Shown here piece after piece: positions 1 through 6,509 of a DNA stretch of 33,894 nucleotides (the first letter of the stretch is position 1; each line of letters starts with the position of its first letter). Under the pieces are notes generated by a model. That model saw only the letters and a list, made by a program, of their open reading frames with translations, ran no database searches and was not told the origin of the DNA. The stretch spans positions 1 through 33,894 of the forward strand of contig NZ_CP117885.1 of the NCBI RefSeq assembly GCF_028736235.1, written 5' to 3'. A program made the translations under genes and the position numbers. The stretch is from Lacticaseibacillus pabuli. Its GTDB lineage: Bacteria > Bacillota > Bacilli > Lactobacillales > Lactobacillaceae.

Positions 1-42
1 TTGCCGTGGGCGCCGAAGGTGCAGGCGTTCTGTCACGAATAA
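1..42 (+). pseudogene. C-terminal end of IS66-type transposase (second half of the remnant that crosses the window ends)
   Basis: The frame starting at base 1 reads LPWAPKVQAFCHE and stops at 40-42. It continues in phase, without a break, from the open frame that reaches base 33894 (ending in ALQDY). Together they give the usual IS66 transposase C-terminus, where an LPW motif sits a few residues before the stop. The rest of the transposase is missing because an IS6 element lies just upstream (32968-33783). This is a remnant, not a working gene. The in-phase join is the main evidence that the window is a closed circle. Confidence 0.75.
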
Positions 43-56
43 CAGCGGGTAAAGCA

Positions 57-95
57 ATGGTGCAATCTTCATGATAGAGGATTGCACCATTTTTG
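57..95 (+). terminator. Terminator after the IS66 remnant
   Basis: A perfect 11-bp stem (57-67 with 80-90) with a 12-nt loop is followed by TTTTTGT. It lies 15 bp after the IS66 stop codon and fits a rho-independent terminator on the + strand. Confidence 0.75.
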
Positions 96-103
96 TCTTC
101 ACA

Positions 104-124
104 CCTATTTCAACGACCGCTTAC
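104..124 (+). repeat. Putative right inverted end of the IS66 element
   Basis: Read inward on the - strand, this stretch begins GTAAGCGGTCGTTG. That matches the GTAAGCG start typical of IS66-family terminal repeats. It lies about 80 bp after the transposase stop, where the right end is expected. The left end is not in the window, so the pairing cannot be shown here. Confidence 0.5.
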
Positions 125-188
125 GAACAGACCTTTGATTATTTGGTCTGTCCACCCTGAAGGGAGTGTACCCATGGGCTAGCGACAT

Positions 189-235
189 CAAAAAAGAGGC
201 TGATCAAGTGGGTTTAATCCGTCCCACTCGGTCAG
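189..235 (-). terminator. Terminator of the LPxTG surface-protein gene
   Basis: On the - strand a hairpin of CTGA..AGTGGG pairing with CCCACT..CAG is followed by CCTCTTTTTTG. It lies about 55 bp beyond the stop codon of the surface-protein gene and is correctly oriented to end its transcript. Confidence 0.65.
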
Positions 236-289
236 AGATCACGTAGATCAGCTACGCGTCTCCTCGCCCCTTCTTCTTAAAACTGAAAA

Positions 290-2323
290 TCACTCATGCT
301 TGTGATTGGGCGTTCGGCTCAAAATCCATAGTCCAGCACTAGCAAATAAAAATAACACGCCTAGCAACGATACTGAAGCCGATTTAGTGTCATTTTCCCC
401 GGTTTGCGGTAACTTACCTTGGGTATCGTTTACAAACAAGGGCGGGTTTTTTTGAGAAGTTAGTTGTGACTGACCATTAATCGGCCCTAATGGTTCATTA
501 ACTTGCGTCATCGGTGTTTCTGATTGCCTGGTTAACCCTGGAGTGGTTGGTTGATCTGGAGTGGTTGGTTGATCTGGAGTGGTTGGTTGATCTGGAGTGG
601 TTGGTTGATTTGGAGTGGTTGGTTGATCTGGAGTGGTTGGTTGATCTGGAGTGGTTGGTTGATCTGGAGTGGTTGGTTGATCTGGAGTGGTTGGTTGATC
701 TGGAGTGGTTGGTTGATCTGGAGTGGTTGGTTGATTTGGAGTAACCGGCTTATACACAAAAGTAACTGATTGAGCAAGTGGATCAAACATTCCTAAAACG
801 GTTTCTTGGGATTTACTGGTATCTAGTACATATCCATCAATATTTTTCGCAGTGGCCTGCCAATCGCCACTAGGCTGCCAATAGTTTTTCCCATCAATGC
901 CATTATTGGTTTGATCAGGATTGTTCGGATTTTCAGAAAGAATATCCGCTTCGGCCAACGCGTTTCCGTTCTCATCAACATAGTTAACTGTTACATTCTT
1001 GTTAGGGACAAAGTGAAGCCAAATAGCTGCTTGACGATAATTATAGTAGTCGTCGTTATCATGGGTTCCAACAAACCCTAAGTAGGTGAAACCTTGTTTT
1101 GCGTACTTGTCAACGAGTTCTTGTACCTTGGCATTTACATCGCCATTATCATCCGAATACTTGAGCCCATATACGCCTGAAACACTGAATGCACCAGGTA
1201 TTTCCGACCAGTTGGTACCAATGACTTGACTTTTGTCACCGTTCGACAGCTGGCCATTCCCTGATTCCACATTCTTTTTGTATTTGAAGTACAACATAAT
1301 GGGGTTCGGTTCCGATTTACTGATCTGAGTCTGCCCAACAACCCCAGAAATACTGCGGTCAGAAACAAGATCATATCCCGGGATATTTAAACCATTAACC
1401 GTGTATTTAGAGGCTGATGGAGCTTTCTTATCACCGGCTAAGTATGCGCCGCTATCAGGAACCGCCCAAGCAGTGGGTAAAATTGATACGGCAATACTTT
1501 TACCAGTGTCTTTATCCATGTAATTAACCTGTATCTGCGATAGTGGAGCATAATGCAATGTCAAAATTTTATTTTCACTAGGTATCAGGTATTGAAAAAC
1601 ATCATTGCCTTTTTTAAAGTTGTTACCAACATCATCTGGATTTAACAACTTATATCCTGGTATACTCAGCGTTAAATCAGCAGTCATAGTTCCTCCGGCG
1701 TCGCCGGTAATAGAATACGTTCCTGCTGTTCGATTGAATCCCGATTGGTTTTCATATGGCAATGATATTGGTTTATTATTGACGTCGTCCCACAAAGTGA
1801 CCGAGACTGTTATTTTTTCTGAATTAGTTGTTGTTGGTGCAGGGGCGTTGGTATCCGCAGTGGTAGCTGCTGTTGTGTTGGTATCCGCAGTGGTAGCTGC
1901 TGTTGTGTTTGCATCCGCAGTGGTAGCTGCTGTTGTGTTGGTATCCGCAGTGGTAGCTGCTGTTGTGTTGGTATCCGCAGTGGTAGCTGCTGTTGTGTTG
2001 GTATCCGCAGTGGTAGCTGCTGGTGCAGTGGTATCCGCAGTGGTAGCTGCTGTTGTGTTTGCATCCGCAGTGGTAGCTGCTGTTGTGTTGGTATCATCCG
2101 CAGGACTAGCCGCTGGTGCAGTGGTTCCTGCATTAGGGGCCGCTTGCTCATTAGCAGAATTGACACGGTTATTGACTCCTTCTGTGACAACATCAGCTGC
2201 GGCATATACTTGCTCAGTCGTGTTAGTAAGCACAGCCCCATTACCAATTGCAAACGTCACAACTGCCGCAAAAAGCCAACGCTTACCAGCCTTATACATC
2301 TTGTAATGCGTTTTTTTCTCCAT
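290..2323 (-). CDS. Mucin-binding-type LPxTG cell-wall surface protein with tandem repeats
   Basis: This 677-aa protein is predicted to be exported and covalently attached to peptidoglycan by sortase. Residues 8-16 form a KxYKxGKxW signal (KMYKAGKRW), followed by a hydrophobic segment and a likely cleavage site near residue 42. Residues about 75-158 are a low-complexity Thr/Ala stalk built from a 10-aa unit (TTAATTADTN). Residues about 170-350 and 430-520 resemble MucBP-type domains (VNYxDxxGK, IPGYxL, VNYVDENG). Residues about 522-594 are a Pro-rich wall-spanning repeat (TPDQPT). LPQTGE begins at about residue 638 and is followed by a membrane helix and a short tail. The start is supported by an AAGGAG ribosome site 7-8 bases upstream. 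It is a single-gene unit with its own terminator. Adhesion to mucus or host surfaces is inferred from the domains; the ligand is unknown. Both repeats can vary in copy number by slippage. Confidence 0.88.
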   Translation of the reverse strand: MEKKTHYKMYKAGKRWLFAAVVTFAIGNGAVLTNTTEQVYAAADVVTEGVNNRVNSANEQAAPNAGTTAPAASPADDTNTTAATTADANTTAATTADTTAPAATTADTNTTAATTADTNTTAATTADTNTTAATTADANTTAATTADTNTTAATTADTNAPAPTTTNSEKITVSVTLWDDVNNKPISLPYENQSGFNRTAGTYSITGDAGGTMTADLTLSIPGYKLLNPDDVGNNFKKGNDVFQYLIPSENKILTLHYAPLSQIQVNYMDKDTGKSIAVSILPTAWAVPDSGAYLAGDKKAPSASKYTVNGLNIPGYDLVSDRSISGVVGQTQISKSEPNPIMLYFKYKKNVESGNGQLSNGDKSQVIGTNWSEIPGAFSVSGVYGLKYSDDNGDVNAKVQELVDKYAKQGFTYLGFVGTHDNDDYYNYRQAAIWLHFVPNKNVTVNYVDENGNALAEADILSENPNNPDQTNNGIDGKNYWQPSGDWQATAKNIDGYVLDTSKSQETVLGMFDPLAQSVTFVYKPVTPNQPTTPDQPTTPDQPTTPDQPTTPDQPTTPDQPTTPDQPTTPNQPTTPDQPTTPDQPTTPDQPTTPGLTRQSETPMTQVNEPLGPINGQSQLTSQKNPPLFVNDTQGKLPQTGENDTKSASVSLLGVLFLFASAGLWILSRTPNHKHE
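539..756 (-). repeat. 18-bp coding tandem repeat (TPDQPT wall-spanning region)
   Basis: About eleven head-to-tail copies of an 18-bp unit (GGAGTGGTTGGTTGATCT on the + strand) differ almost only at a C/T position that changes Asp to Asn. The near identity of the copies points to recent expansion. The high identity makes copy number prone to change and to assembly error. Confidence 0.9.
1850..2097 (-). repeat. 30-bp coding tandem repeat (TTAATTADTN stalk)
   Basis: Eight full copies of a 30-bp unit, spaced exactly 30 bp apart (core CCGCAGTGGTAGCTGCTG), encode the Thr/Ala-rich N-terminal stalk. A decayed ninth copy follows at about 2098-2130. Variation is limited to a few codons (Asp/Ala and the segment TTAPAATTAD). 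Confidence 0.9.
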
Positions 2324-2418
2324 AAAGTCTCCTTCTTCCTTTTGAGATACAAAAAACGTTAAAGTTCTAACCAGTAATCAATCACCCTATACAGTACCTT
2401 TTTTTTTTACCAGATACA

Positions 2419-2488
2419 ACCCGGATAATTCATGGGTCGGTATAAGCCCTTTTTGAAGGGCTTATACCGACCCATGAATTATCCGGGT
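2419..2488. repeat. Perfect 33-bp inverted repeat with 3-nt loop
   Basis: Bases 2419-2451/2452 and 2456-2488 are exact reverse complements, separated by only about three bases. A run of eleven or more T lies just 5' of the left arm. No U-tract follows the stem in either direction, so it is not a standard terminator. It sits between the surface-protein gene and the rep promoter, at the edge of the embedded rolling-circle plasmid. It could be a single-strand-origin-like structure or a recombination scar. Confidence 0.85.
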
Positions 2489-2527
2489 ATTAGAAACAAC
2501 GGACTTTTTAAAAAGTTAGGTGAACCC

Positions 2528-2555
2528 TTGACACAACTGGGCTTAGGCGTATTAT
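2528..2555 (+). promoter_or_regulatory. Promoter of the rep leader transcript
   Basis: TTGACA (2528-2533), a 16-bp spacer and TATTAT (2550-2555) predict a start near 2562. The transcript would carry a leader of about 205 nt before rep, containing the countertranscript target and the attenuator described separately. Confidence 0.6.
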
Positions 2556-2572
2556 GGTGGTATAAAATGAAT

Positions 2573-2655
2573 ATAAAAAAAACCCACGTGAGAATTCCTA
2601 GTTTGGCGACCCGGAACACGTGAGTTAATCTTGTAAAATCGTATTTGTATTTACT
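2573..2655 (-). ncRNA. Countertranscribed RNA controlling rep (predicted)
   Basis: A - strand promoter (2662-2690) would start an RNA near 2655 that runs antisense to the rep leader. It would stop at a strong hairpin: AACTCACGTG pairs with CACGTGGGTT (+ strand 2617-2626 and 2581-2590; 10 bp with one G-U), followed by eight U (+ strand A-run 2573-2580). The predicted RNA is about 80 nt. The layout of antisense RNA, complementary leader hairpin and attenuator before rep is the known copy-control arrangement of several Gram-positive plasmids. Existence and role are inferred from sequence only. Confidence 0.6.
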
Positions 2656-2661
2656 AGACAT

Positions 2662-2690
2662 AGTTTAAGACTTAGGTGCTTGACCGTCAA
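2662..2690 (-). promoter_or_regulatory. Promoter of the rep countertranscript
   Basis: On the - strand TTGACG (+ strand 2685-2690), a 17-bp spacer and TAAACT (+ strand 2662-2667) form a plausible promoter pointing away from rep. It drives the predicted antisense RNA. Confidence 0.55.
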
Positions 2691-2730
2691 GCTTTCTGGC
2701 TGATTTTAGTAAAGTAATACATAACAGATT

Positions 2731-2768
2731 AACTCTTCTCACGTGGCTGGTGAGGGGAGTTTTTATTT
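2731..2768 (+). promoter_or_regulatory. Attenuator / ribosome-site-sequestering hairpin in front of rep
   Basis: AACTCTTCTCAC (2731-2742) pairs with GTGAGGGGAGTT (2750-2761) with two mismatched columns, and TTTTATTTT follows. The right arm contains the Shine-Dalgarno GAGGGGAG of rep. The hairpin could therefore both terminate transcription and hide the ribosome site. Bases 2617-2629 (CACGTGAGTTAAT) can instead pair with 2728-2745 (ATTAACTC plus CACGTG), which would open the hairpin. This is a mutually exclusive pair typical of attenuation control. Confidence 0.6.
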
Positions 2769-3724
2769 TGAACAATAAAGAGGTTTTGGTTGATCGATCG
2801 CGGTCGGGAAAAGTACGACCATGGCGGGAACGTAAGCTGGAAAATCTGCAGTATGGTGACTATTTGCAAATATTGCATTATAAGAAAGCCCATCGAGTTA
2901 AAGAATGTGGCGAAGTTTTGCGTTTTGTGGAAGATGAACAGGGACATCGGAAATTAGCGCAGACTTGGTTTTGCCATTCCCGTTTGTGTCCTTTGTGTAA
3001 TTGGCGACGGGCAATGAAACAATCTAATCAGTTAACTCAAATTTTAGAAGAAGCAGTTAAACAACGAAAGACGGGTCGGTTCTTATTTTTAACTCTGACG
3101 GTTGAGAATACAACTGGTGAACAATTAAAGAGTGAGTTACGGCAAATGGGGCGGGCTATCCGTAATTTAATGCGTTATAAAAAGCCAGCTAAAAATTTGT
3201 TGGGTTACGTACGTTCAACTGAGGTCACCGTTAATCATGAAGCGGATCAGCCAATGTATCACCACCATATGCATGTTTTATTATTTGTGAAGAACCTTTA
3301 TTTTAAAGGTTCTGATAATTATATTTCACAGGCAGAATGGACTGGATATTGGCAACGGGCGATGAAATTAACTTATGCGCCAATTGTGAATGTTGAGGCA
3401 GTTAAACCAAATGTGAATCGCCAGAAAAATTCGTTATTGGCTAGTGCCCAAGAAACGGCTAAATATCAGGTGAAATCTAAAGATATTTTGACTAATAATC
3501 AAGAGCAAGATCTGCAAGTAATTGATGATTTAGAGCAAGGCTTGGGTGGCTCACGGCAAATTAGTTATGGAGGTTTGCTGAAAGAAATTCGTAAGCAGTT
3601 GCAGTTAGAGGATATTGAAAGTGGCGATTTAGTAAATACTGATAGTGATGAGCAGCAAGTTTGTCAAGTGGCACGGGAAATAGTAGCTAAATGGGATTAT
3701 CAGCGAAAAAATTATTTTATTTAA
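2768..3724 (+). CDS. rep: Rolling-circle replication initiator, pC194/pUB110 (Rep_1) family
   Basis: HUH-type initiator that nicks the plus strand at the double-strand origin. The start is taken as TTG at 2768, eight bases after GAGGGGAG; the upstream GTG at 2750 lies inside the ribosome site. The protein is about 318 aa, close to family length. Visible signatures in order: a CxxxxCPLCNWRR cysteine cluster, FLFLTLTVEN (motif I), YHHHMHVLLFVK (HUH metal-binding motif II) and AKYQVKSKD with the catalytic Tyr region (motif III). The matching nick sequence TCTTATCTTGATA occurs at 6431-6443, not upstream of rep, which suggests the ancestral small plasmid was opened by recombination. Expression is probably set by the antisense RNA and attenuator in the leader. 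The gene looks intact and is the only complete replication initiator on the circle. Confidence 0.9.
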   Translation: MNNKEVLVDRSRSGKVRPWRERKLENLQYGDYLQILHYKKAHRVKECGEVLRFVEDEQGHRKLAQTWFCHSRLCPLCNWRRAMKQSNQLTQILEEAVKQRKTGRFLFLTLTVENTTGEQLKSELRQMGRAIRNLMRYKKPAKNLLGYVRSTEVTVNHEADQPMYHHHMHVLLFVKNLYFKGSDNYISQAEWTGYWQRAMKLTYAPIVNVEAVKPNVNRQKNSLLASAQETAKYQVKSKDILTNNQEQDLQVIDDLEQGLGGSRQISYGGLLKEIRKQLQLEDIESGDLVNTDSDEQQVCQVAREIVAKWDYQRKNYFI

Positions 3725-3805
3725 ATTGAGTGATATGTTGAATATTAAGTGTTGTATTATAGATTCGTAGACGGGAATCCATTTGTCTGAGTTAGGAGAA
3801 TTCTT

Positions 3806-4102
3806 ATGATTTATGCTGATAAGGTTACTTTTTATAGTAATGATGAAAATGATTGGACTTGGGAGACTATTGACCAGATTCATTTAAATTCTGATGACTC
3901 CTCTATATCTTCTGGTTGGTATGATAAGGCGGATGTTTATGATTTTATCGAGAATCAATATAAAGTTATAAAAGTTGATATTTATCCTTATCCTAAGCTT
4001 ATTGGTGATATTTCAAGCAACTATGATAAATTTGTGAAGTCTGAGAATGATAACACAGCTTCCGACAATTTAGTTGAACTTGGTAGAAATGAAAAAAAGT
4101 AA
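3806..4102 (+). CDS. DUF3892-like small protein
   Basis: 98-aa acidic protein with a good ribosome site (TAGGAGAA) seven bases before ATG. The C-terminal half (YDFIENQYKVIKVDIY then VKSENDNTASDNLVEL) follows the DUF3892 pattern, which ends in a strand plus the signature TxxDDTxxDNLxxLP. The N-terminal 45 residues are less familiar. It lies between rep and mob in the same direction, as accessory genes often do on small mobilizable plasmids. No function is known for the family, and nothing here suggests a toxin or DNA-binding protein. The assignment is from motif recall, not a search. Confidence 0.55.
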   Translation: MIYADKVTFYSNDENDWTWETIDQIHLNSDDSSISSGWYDKADVYDFIENQYKVIKVDIYPYPKLIGDISSNYDKFVKSENDNTASDNLVELGRNEKK

Positions 4103-4179
4103 TTTAATTTTTTAAATAGTTGCTATTTATGGCATTGACTTTTTAATAATCATTGGGAGCGAGAGCGACCTTTGATTAT

Positions 4180-4199
4180 TTTTTTGCCAACGGCAAAAA
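4180..4199. repeat. Short inverted repeat upstream of oriT
   Basis: TTTTTGCC and GGCAAAAA flank a 3-nt loop just upstream of the predicted oriT. It could act as a weak terminator shielding the mob region, or be part of the transfer origin. Confidence 0.4.
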
Positions 4200-4213
4200 G
4201 CTGCCTCGCAGAG

Positions 4214-4258
4214 CCCAAACTTTACGAAGTAAAGTATATTGGGCTATACCTTGCATGG
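4214..4258 (+). other. oriT: Origin of transfer, pMV158/MOBV type
   Basis: The stretch has the pMV158 layout: ACTTTAC-GAA-GTAAAGT inverted repeat (4219-4235), then TATATTGGG/CTATACC, then TTGCATGG. The outer CCCAA (4214-4218) pairs with TTGGG (4239-4243). By analogy with pMV158 (GTGTG/TTAT) the nick would fall between about 4243 and 4244. It lies 63 bp upstream of the relaxase start, the usual position for this family. Confidence 0.75.
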
Positions 4259-4320
4259 AGGTTTGCCGAATTCTGTGCTATGCTCTAACCAAATTTAGCT
4301 GTTTGGAATGGAGTGGTGAA

Positions 4321-5412
4321 ATGAGTTATTTAGTGGCTAATATGCAGAAATTAAAAGCTTATAATTTAGTTGGCTTGGGTAATCATGATCAACGCCGAAC
4401 GCGACATCACAAAAATACTGATATTGACGTTAACCGTTCTGACTTAAATTATGATTTAGTTGCTGGTCGGACTAACCATTTCAAAACGGATATTGAGGCT
4501 TATATTAACGAGCATAAAACCAGTCAGCGAGCGGTCAGAAAAGATGCGGTTTTGGTTAATGAATGGATTATTTCAAGTGACAGTCATTTCTTTGAGCATT
4601 TAACGGCGGCTGATACCCGCAAATATTTTGAAACGGCTAAGAACTATTTTGCTGAAAAATTTGGCGAAGAAAATATTCGCTATGCAATTGTTCATCTTGA
4701 TGAGAGTACGCCCCATATGCATATGGGCATTGTGCCCTTTGATGATGAGTATAAATTATCGGCTAAACGGGTGTTTAATCGTGCGGCTTTGCGAGATGTT
4801 CAGGATCAATTACCGGCTTATTTGCAACAGCATGGTTTTAATGTTCAACGTGGGGTTCAAGAATCGAAACGTAAAAGTTTGACGGTACCGGAATATAAAG
4901 CCCTGCGGGAATCTATTAAACAAAGTCAGCAAAAGTTAGCAGCGGTTGAAAATGAAACTAAGCAGCGCCAAGCGAAACTTAAGACGTATCAAGCCACTAA
5001 ATTTGATGTGAATAGTGTTAAAACGAAGGAATCCCGTTTCCATAAGCGGTATGTGCTAGTTGACCGTTTTGATTTTGATAAACTTAAACAGGGCGCCAGC
5101 TTAACGGATACGTATTTTACTGAAACATTGTCTCAAAGGTCTGATATGGATATTCAAAAAGACCAGTTGATTAAAGCTGAAAGTAAGGCTATGGAACTAG
5201 ACATTGAGAATTGTCGTCTTCAAAAGCTAGTCGGGACGCTACAAGGAATTGTTCGGAGCGTTGACCGCTTCTTACAGCGCAAATTAGGTGTTGGTTTACC
5301 AAGCAAGTGGCTAGAACGAGCCGGACTAAAAGAACCGTCTAAAAAAGCCCCTCAGAGGCCGCGGGAGCGTTCTGAGGGACAACGTGATAAATTAGATGGT
5401 CCAAGCCTTTGA
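4321..5412 (+). CDS. mob: MOBV relaxase (MobM/Pre-like mobilization protein)
   Basis: Relaxase that nicks oriT and allows mobilization by a helper conjugative element. The start ATG at 4321 is chosen because the protein then begins [20 protein letters not shown] as in pMV158 MobM; upstream in-frame codons run through oriT. Length is 363 aa. His22 in GLGNHDQR is at the position of the MobM nucleophile. NRSDLNYDL is motif [14 protein letters not shown] (about residues 128-139 of the shortened protein) is the metal-binding motif III. The C-terminal third is charged and coiled-coil-like. It is shorter than full-length MobM (about 490 aa) at the C-terminus, so dimerization or membrane functions may be reduced, but the nicking domain is complete. 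A decayed second copy of its 3' end lies at about 6001-6150. Confidence 0.88.
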   Translation: MSYLVANMQKLKAYNLVGLGNHDQRRTRHHKNTDIDVNRSDLNYDLVAGRTNHFKTDIEAYINEHKTSQRAVRKDAVLVNEWIISSDSHFFEHLTAADTRKYFETAKNYFAEKFGEENIRYAIVHLDESTPHMHMGIVPFDDEYKLSAKRVFNRAALRDVQDQLPAYLQQHGFNVQRGVQESKRKSLTVPEYKALRESIKQSQQKLAAVENETKQRQAKLKTYQATKFDVNSVKTKESRFHKRYVLVDRFDFDKLKQGASLTDTYFTETLSQRSDMDIQKDQLIKAESKAMELDIENCRLQKLVGTLQGIVRSVDRFLQRKLGVGLPSKWLERAGLKEPSKKAPQRPRERSEGQRDKLDGPSL

Positions 5413-5490
5413 ATTTGTTCTATGGCTTTAATTTACCCGCTGATGAGCATTTAGGCGGTCAAGTTGGTACAGCTTGGGGTGCCGGCGTCT
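5339..5490 (+). repeat. Mob 3'-end repeat, copy 1
   Basis: The last 70 bp of mob and the following 80 bp recur in diverged form at 6001-6150. The downstream portion (ATTTAGGCGGTCAAG) recurs at about 6342-6395. This copy is the functional mob end. The block is followed by the cassette holding the 108-aa gene. Confidence 0.7.
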
Positions 5491-5541
5491 GATACGATAA
5501 TAGATCTATGTATGAAAAATAATTATATTGATTTTTAGGGG

Positions 5542-5592
5542 TTGACTTAATGACACTCGTAATGTATATTTAATTTGTTGAGTGACAGTCAC
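5542..5592 (+). promoter_or_regulatory. Promoter and operator-like palindrome for the 108-aa gene
   Basis: TTGACT (5542-5547), a 17-bp spacer and TATATT (5565-5570) form a near-consensus promoter. GTGACAGTCAC (5582-5592), a perfect palindrome around one base, lies just past the expected start site. It could bind a repressor or form the 5' end of the mRNA. Confidence 0.55.
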
Positions 5593-5629
5593 AAAGCTTA
5601 ATATACTTAATATATAGGAGTGGTCAATA

Positions 5630-5956
5630 ATGGCAAGAGTATTTAAACCAATTTTTTTTGTAATGATTCCAACTGGTGGCACCTATCACCCAGAAGGCTC
5701 TTTTTTTAAAGCTTCAATTGGCACGGAAACAAGTAACGAAGTCCTCGTGTACAAGGTGCAATTGGTTGTAGATAAGAAGATCCGACCTCGTTTAACTTTG
5801 AGTTATGATTATAATTCGCGACAGTTCGAAAAAATTATAGATGCATATAGCTATTTAAGTAAAACGTATGATAACATACCTGATGCTGTGAAACCCCATT
5901 TGGGAAATGATCAAGATGTTACTAAGGACTACGAAAGTTTTAAGAAACATGAATAA
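5630..5956 (+). CDS. Unknown 108-aa plasmid protein
   Basis: I do not recognise this protein. It has a clear promoter and an AGGAG ribosome site eight bases before ATG, so expression is likely. It is soluble-looking: a hydrophobic N-terminal strand (IFFVMIPTGG), a central beta-rich stretch (VLVYKVQLVVDKKIRPRLTLSYDY), then an alpha-helical end (QFEKIIDAYSYLSKTYD). There is no signal peptide, membrane helix, metal motif or helix-turn-helix. The gene sits between two copies of the mob 3'-end repeat and is AT-rich like the rep/mob block. It appears to be a cassette of the ancestral small plasmid. A host-interaction or maintenance role is possible but not shown. Confidence 0.6.
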   Translation: MARVFKPIFFVMIPTGGTYHPEGSFFKASIGTETSNEVLVYKVQLVVDKKIRPRLTLSYDYNSRQFEKIIDAYSYLSKTYDNIPDAVKPHLGNDQDVTKDYESFKKHE

Positions 5957-6000
5957 ATATTTTCCAAAATAATTATTCTTAGTAAATTAAGTGTCTGTGG

Positions 6001-6150
6001 GACAGGCTGGATTAAAAGAATCGGCTAAAAAGGTCCCTTGGAGGGCCACAGGAACGTTCAGAGAGACAACATGATGAATTAGATGGTCCAAGCCTTTGAA
6101 TTTGGTCTATGGCTTTAATTTAATCGCTGATGAGCATTTAAGCTGTTTAA
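6001..6150 (+). pseudogene. Decayed duplicate of the mob 3' end
   Basis: One frame reads AGLKES-KK-P-R then ELDGPSL and a stop, parallel to the genuine end [14 protein letters not shown] then KLDGPSL. The following 60 bp also match (AGCCTTTGAATTTGGTCTATGG). Identity is roughly 80 percent by eye. No relaxase core is present. It is a fragment left by duplication or recombination between related plasmids. Confidence 0.7.
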
Positions 6151-6180
6151 TGGCCGTCAGTCAACGGTAAATCGAATTAA

Positions 6181-6214
6181 AGGGACTTACTGCTTTAGCA
6201 GTTAGTCCCTTTTT
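6181..6214 (+). terminator. Rho-independent terminator
   Basis: AGGGACTTACTGCT pairs with AGCAGTTAGTCCCT (one T-T mismatch) and TTTTT follows. It is placed to stop transcription from the 108-aa gene and the mob fragment before the double-strand origin. Confidence 0.75.
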
Positions 6215-6323
6215 GAGGCTTTAAGGAGTTGATTGACTAACCAAATCCAGACACTCAATTGGCTGAAAGCCAAAGTTTCCTAAACTTTGCTTTCCTGCCT
6301 CACGGCGAGTGCGGGGTGAGTTT

Positions 6324-6341
6324 GAGCGGGAGCTCCCGCTC
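6324..6341. repeat. Perfect 18-bp palindrome next to the double-strand origin
   Basis: GAGCGGGAGCTCCCGCTC is fully self-complementary. It lies 80 bp before the replication nick site, within a stretch (6342-6395) that repeats sequence found after mob. It may be part of the origin structure. Confidence 0.6.
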
Positions 6342-6402
6342 ATTTAGGCGGTCAAGCTGGCACAGCTTGGACTGGGTTCGGGGCGTCAGCGCCCGAGGGC
6401 TT

Positions 6403-6446
6403 AGAAGCTGGTCGATTTTGACCAGCTTCTTCTTATCTTGATACTA
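6403..6446 (+). other. dso: Double-strand (leading-strand) origin of the rolling-circle replicon, pC194 type
   Basis: A perfect 11-bp hairpin (6403-6413 with 6420-6430) leads straight into TCTTATCTTGATA (6431-6443). This is the core conserved in pC194/pUB110 nick sites, cut after TCTTG, here between 6440 and 6441. It matches the Rep_1 family of the encoded initiator. It lies about 2.7 kb downstream of rep in the same direction, next to IS-derived sequence. Closing the 2.4-6.45 kb segment on itself would bring it just upstream of rep. Confidence 0.75.
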
Positions 6447-6474
6447 TTACCCAGATAAATTTTCTTTTGAATAG

Positions 6475-6507
6475 AAAACGGCGCAACTCCTTGAGCTGCG
6501 CCGTTTT
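6475..6507. terminator. Bidirectional terminator at the edge of the IS1380 element
   Basis: AAAACGGCGCAACTC pairs with GAGCTGCGCCGTTTT with one mismatch and a 3-nt loop. A/T runs lie on both sides, so it may work in both directions, separating the rolling-circle replicon from the IS. Confidence 0.65.
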
Positions 6508-6509
6508 AC

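Noticed and set aside
514..786. Several open frames of 70-85 codons on both strands over the 18-bp repeat
   Set aside because: They exist only because an 18-bp repeat without stops is open in many frames. The LPxTG frame explains the DNA fully and has signal, anchor and ribosome site.
1850..2097. CRISPR-like regular 30-bp periodicity
   Set aside because: Units are contiguous with no unique spacers and lie in a coding frame; no cas genes are present.
1605..2306. A 233-codon open frame on the + strand opposite the stalk repeat
   Set aside because: Repetitive Val/Ala translation of the 30-bp repeat, no ribosome site, and fully antisense to a well-supported gene.
2750..2767. GTG start for rep at 2750
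   Set aside because: It lies inside the attenuator arm and overlaps the Shine-Dalgarno GAGGGGAG, which is correctly spaced for TTG at 2768.
4153..4320. Longer relaxase start at 4153
   Set aside because: The extension would translate the oriT and has no ribosome site. The protein from 4321 begins exactly like MobM and puts His22 at the nucleophile position.
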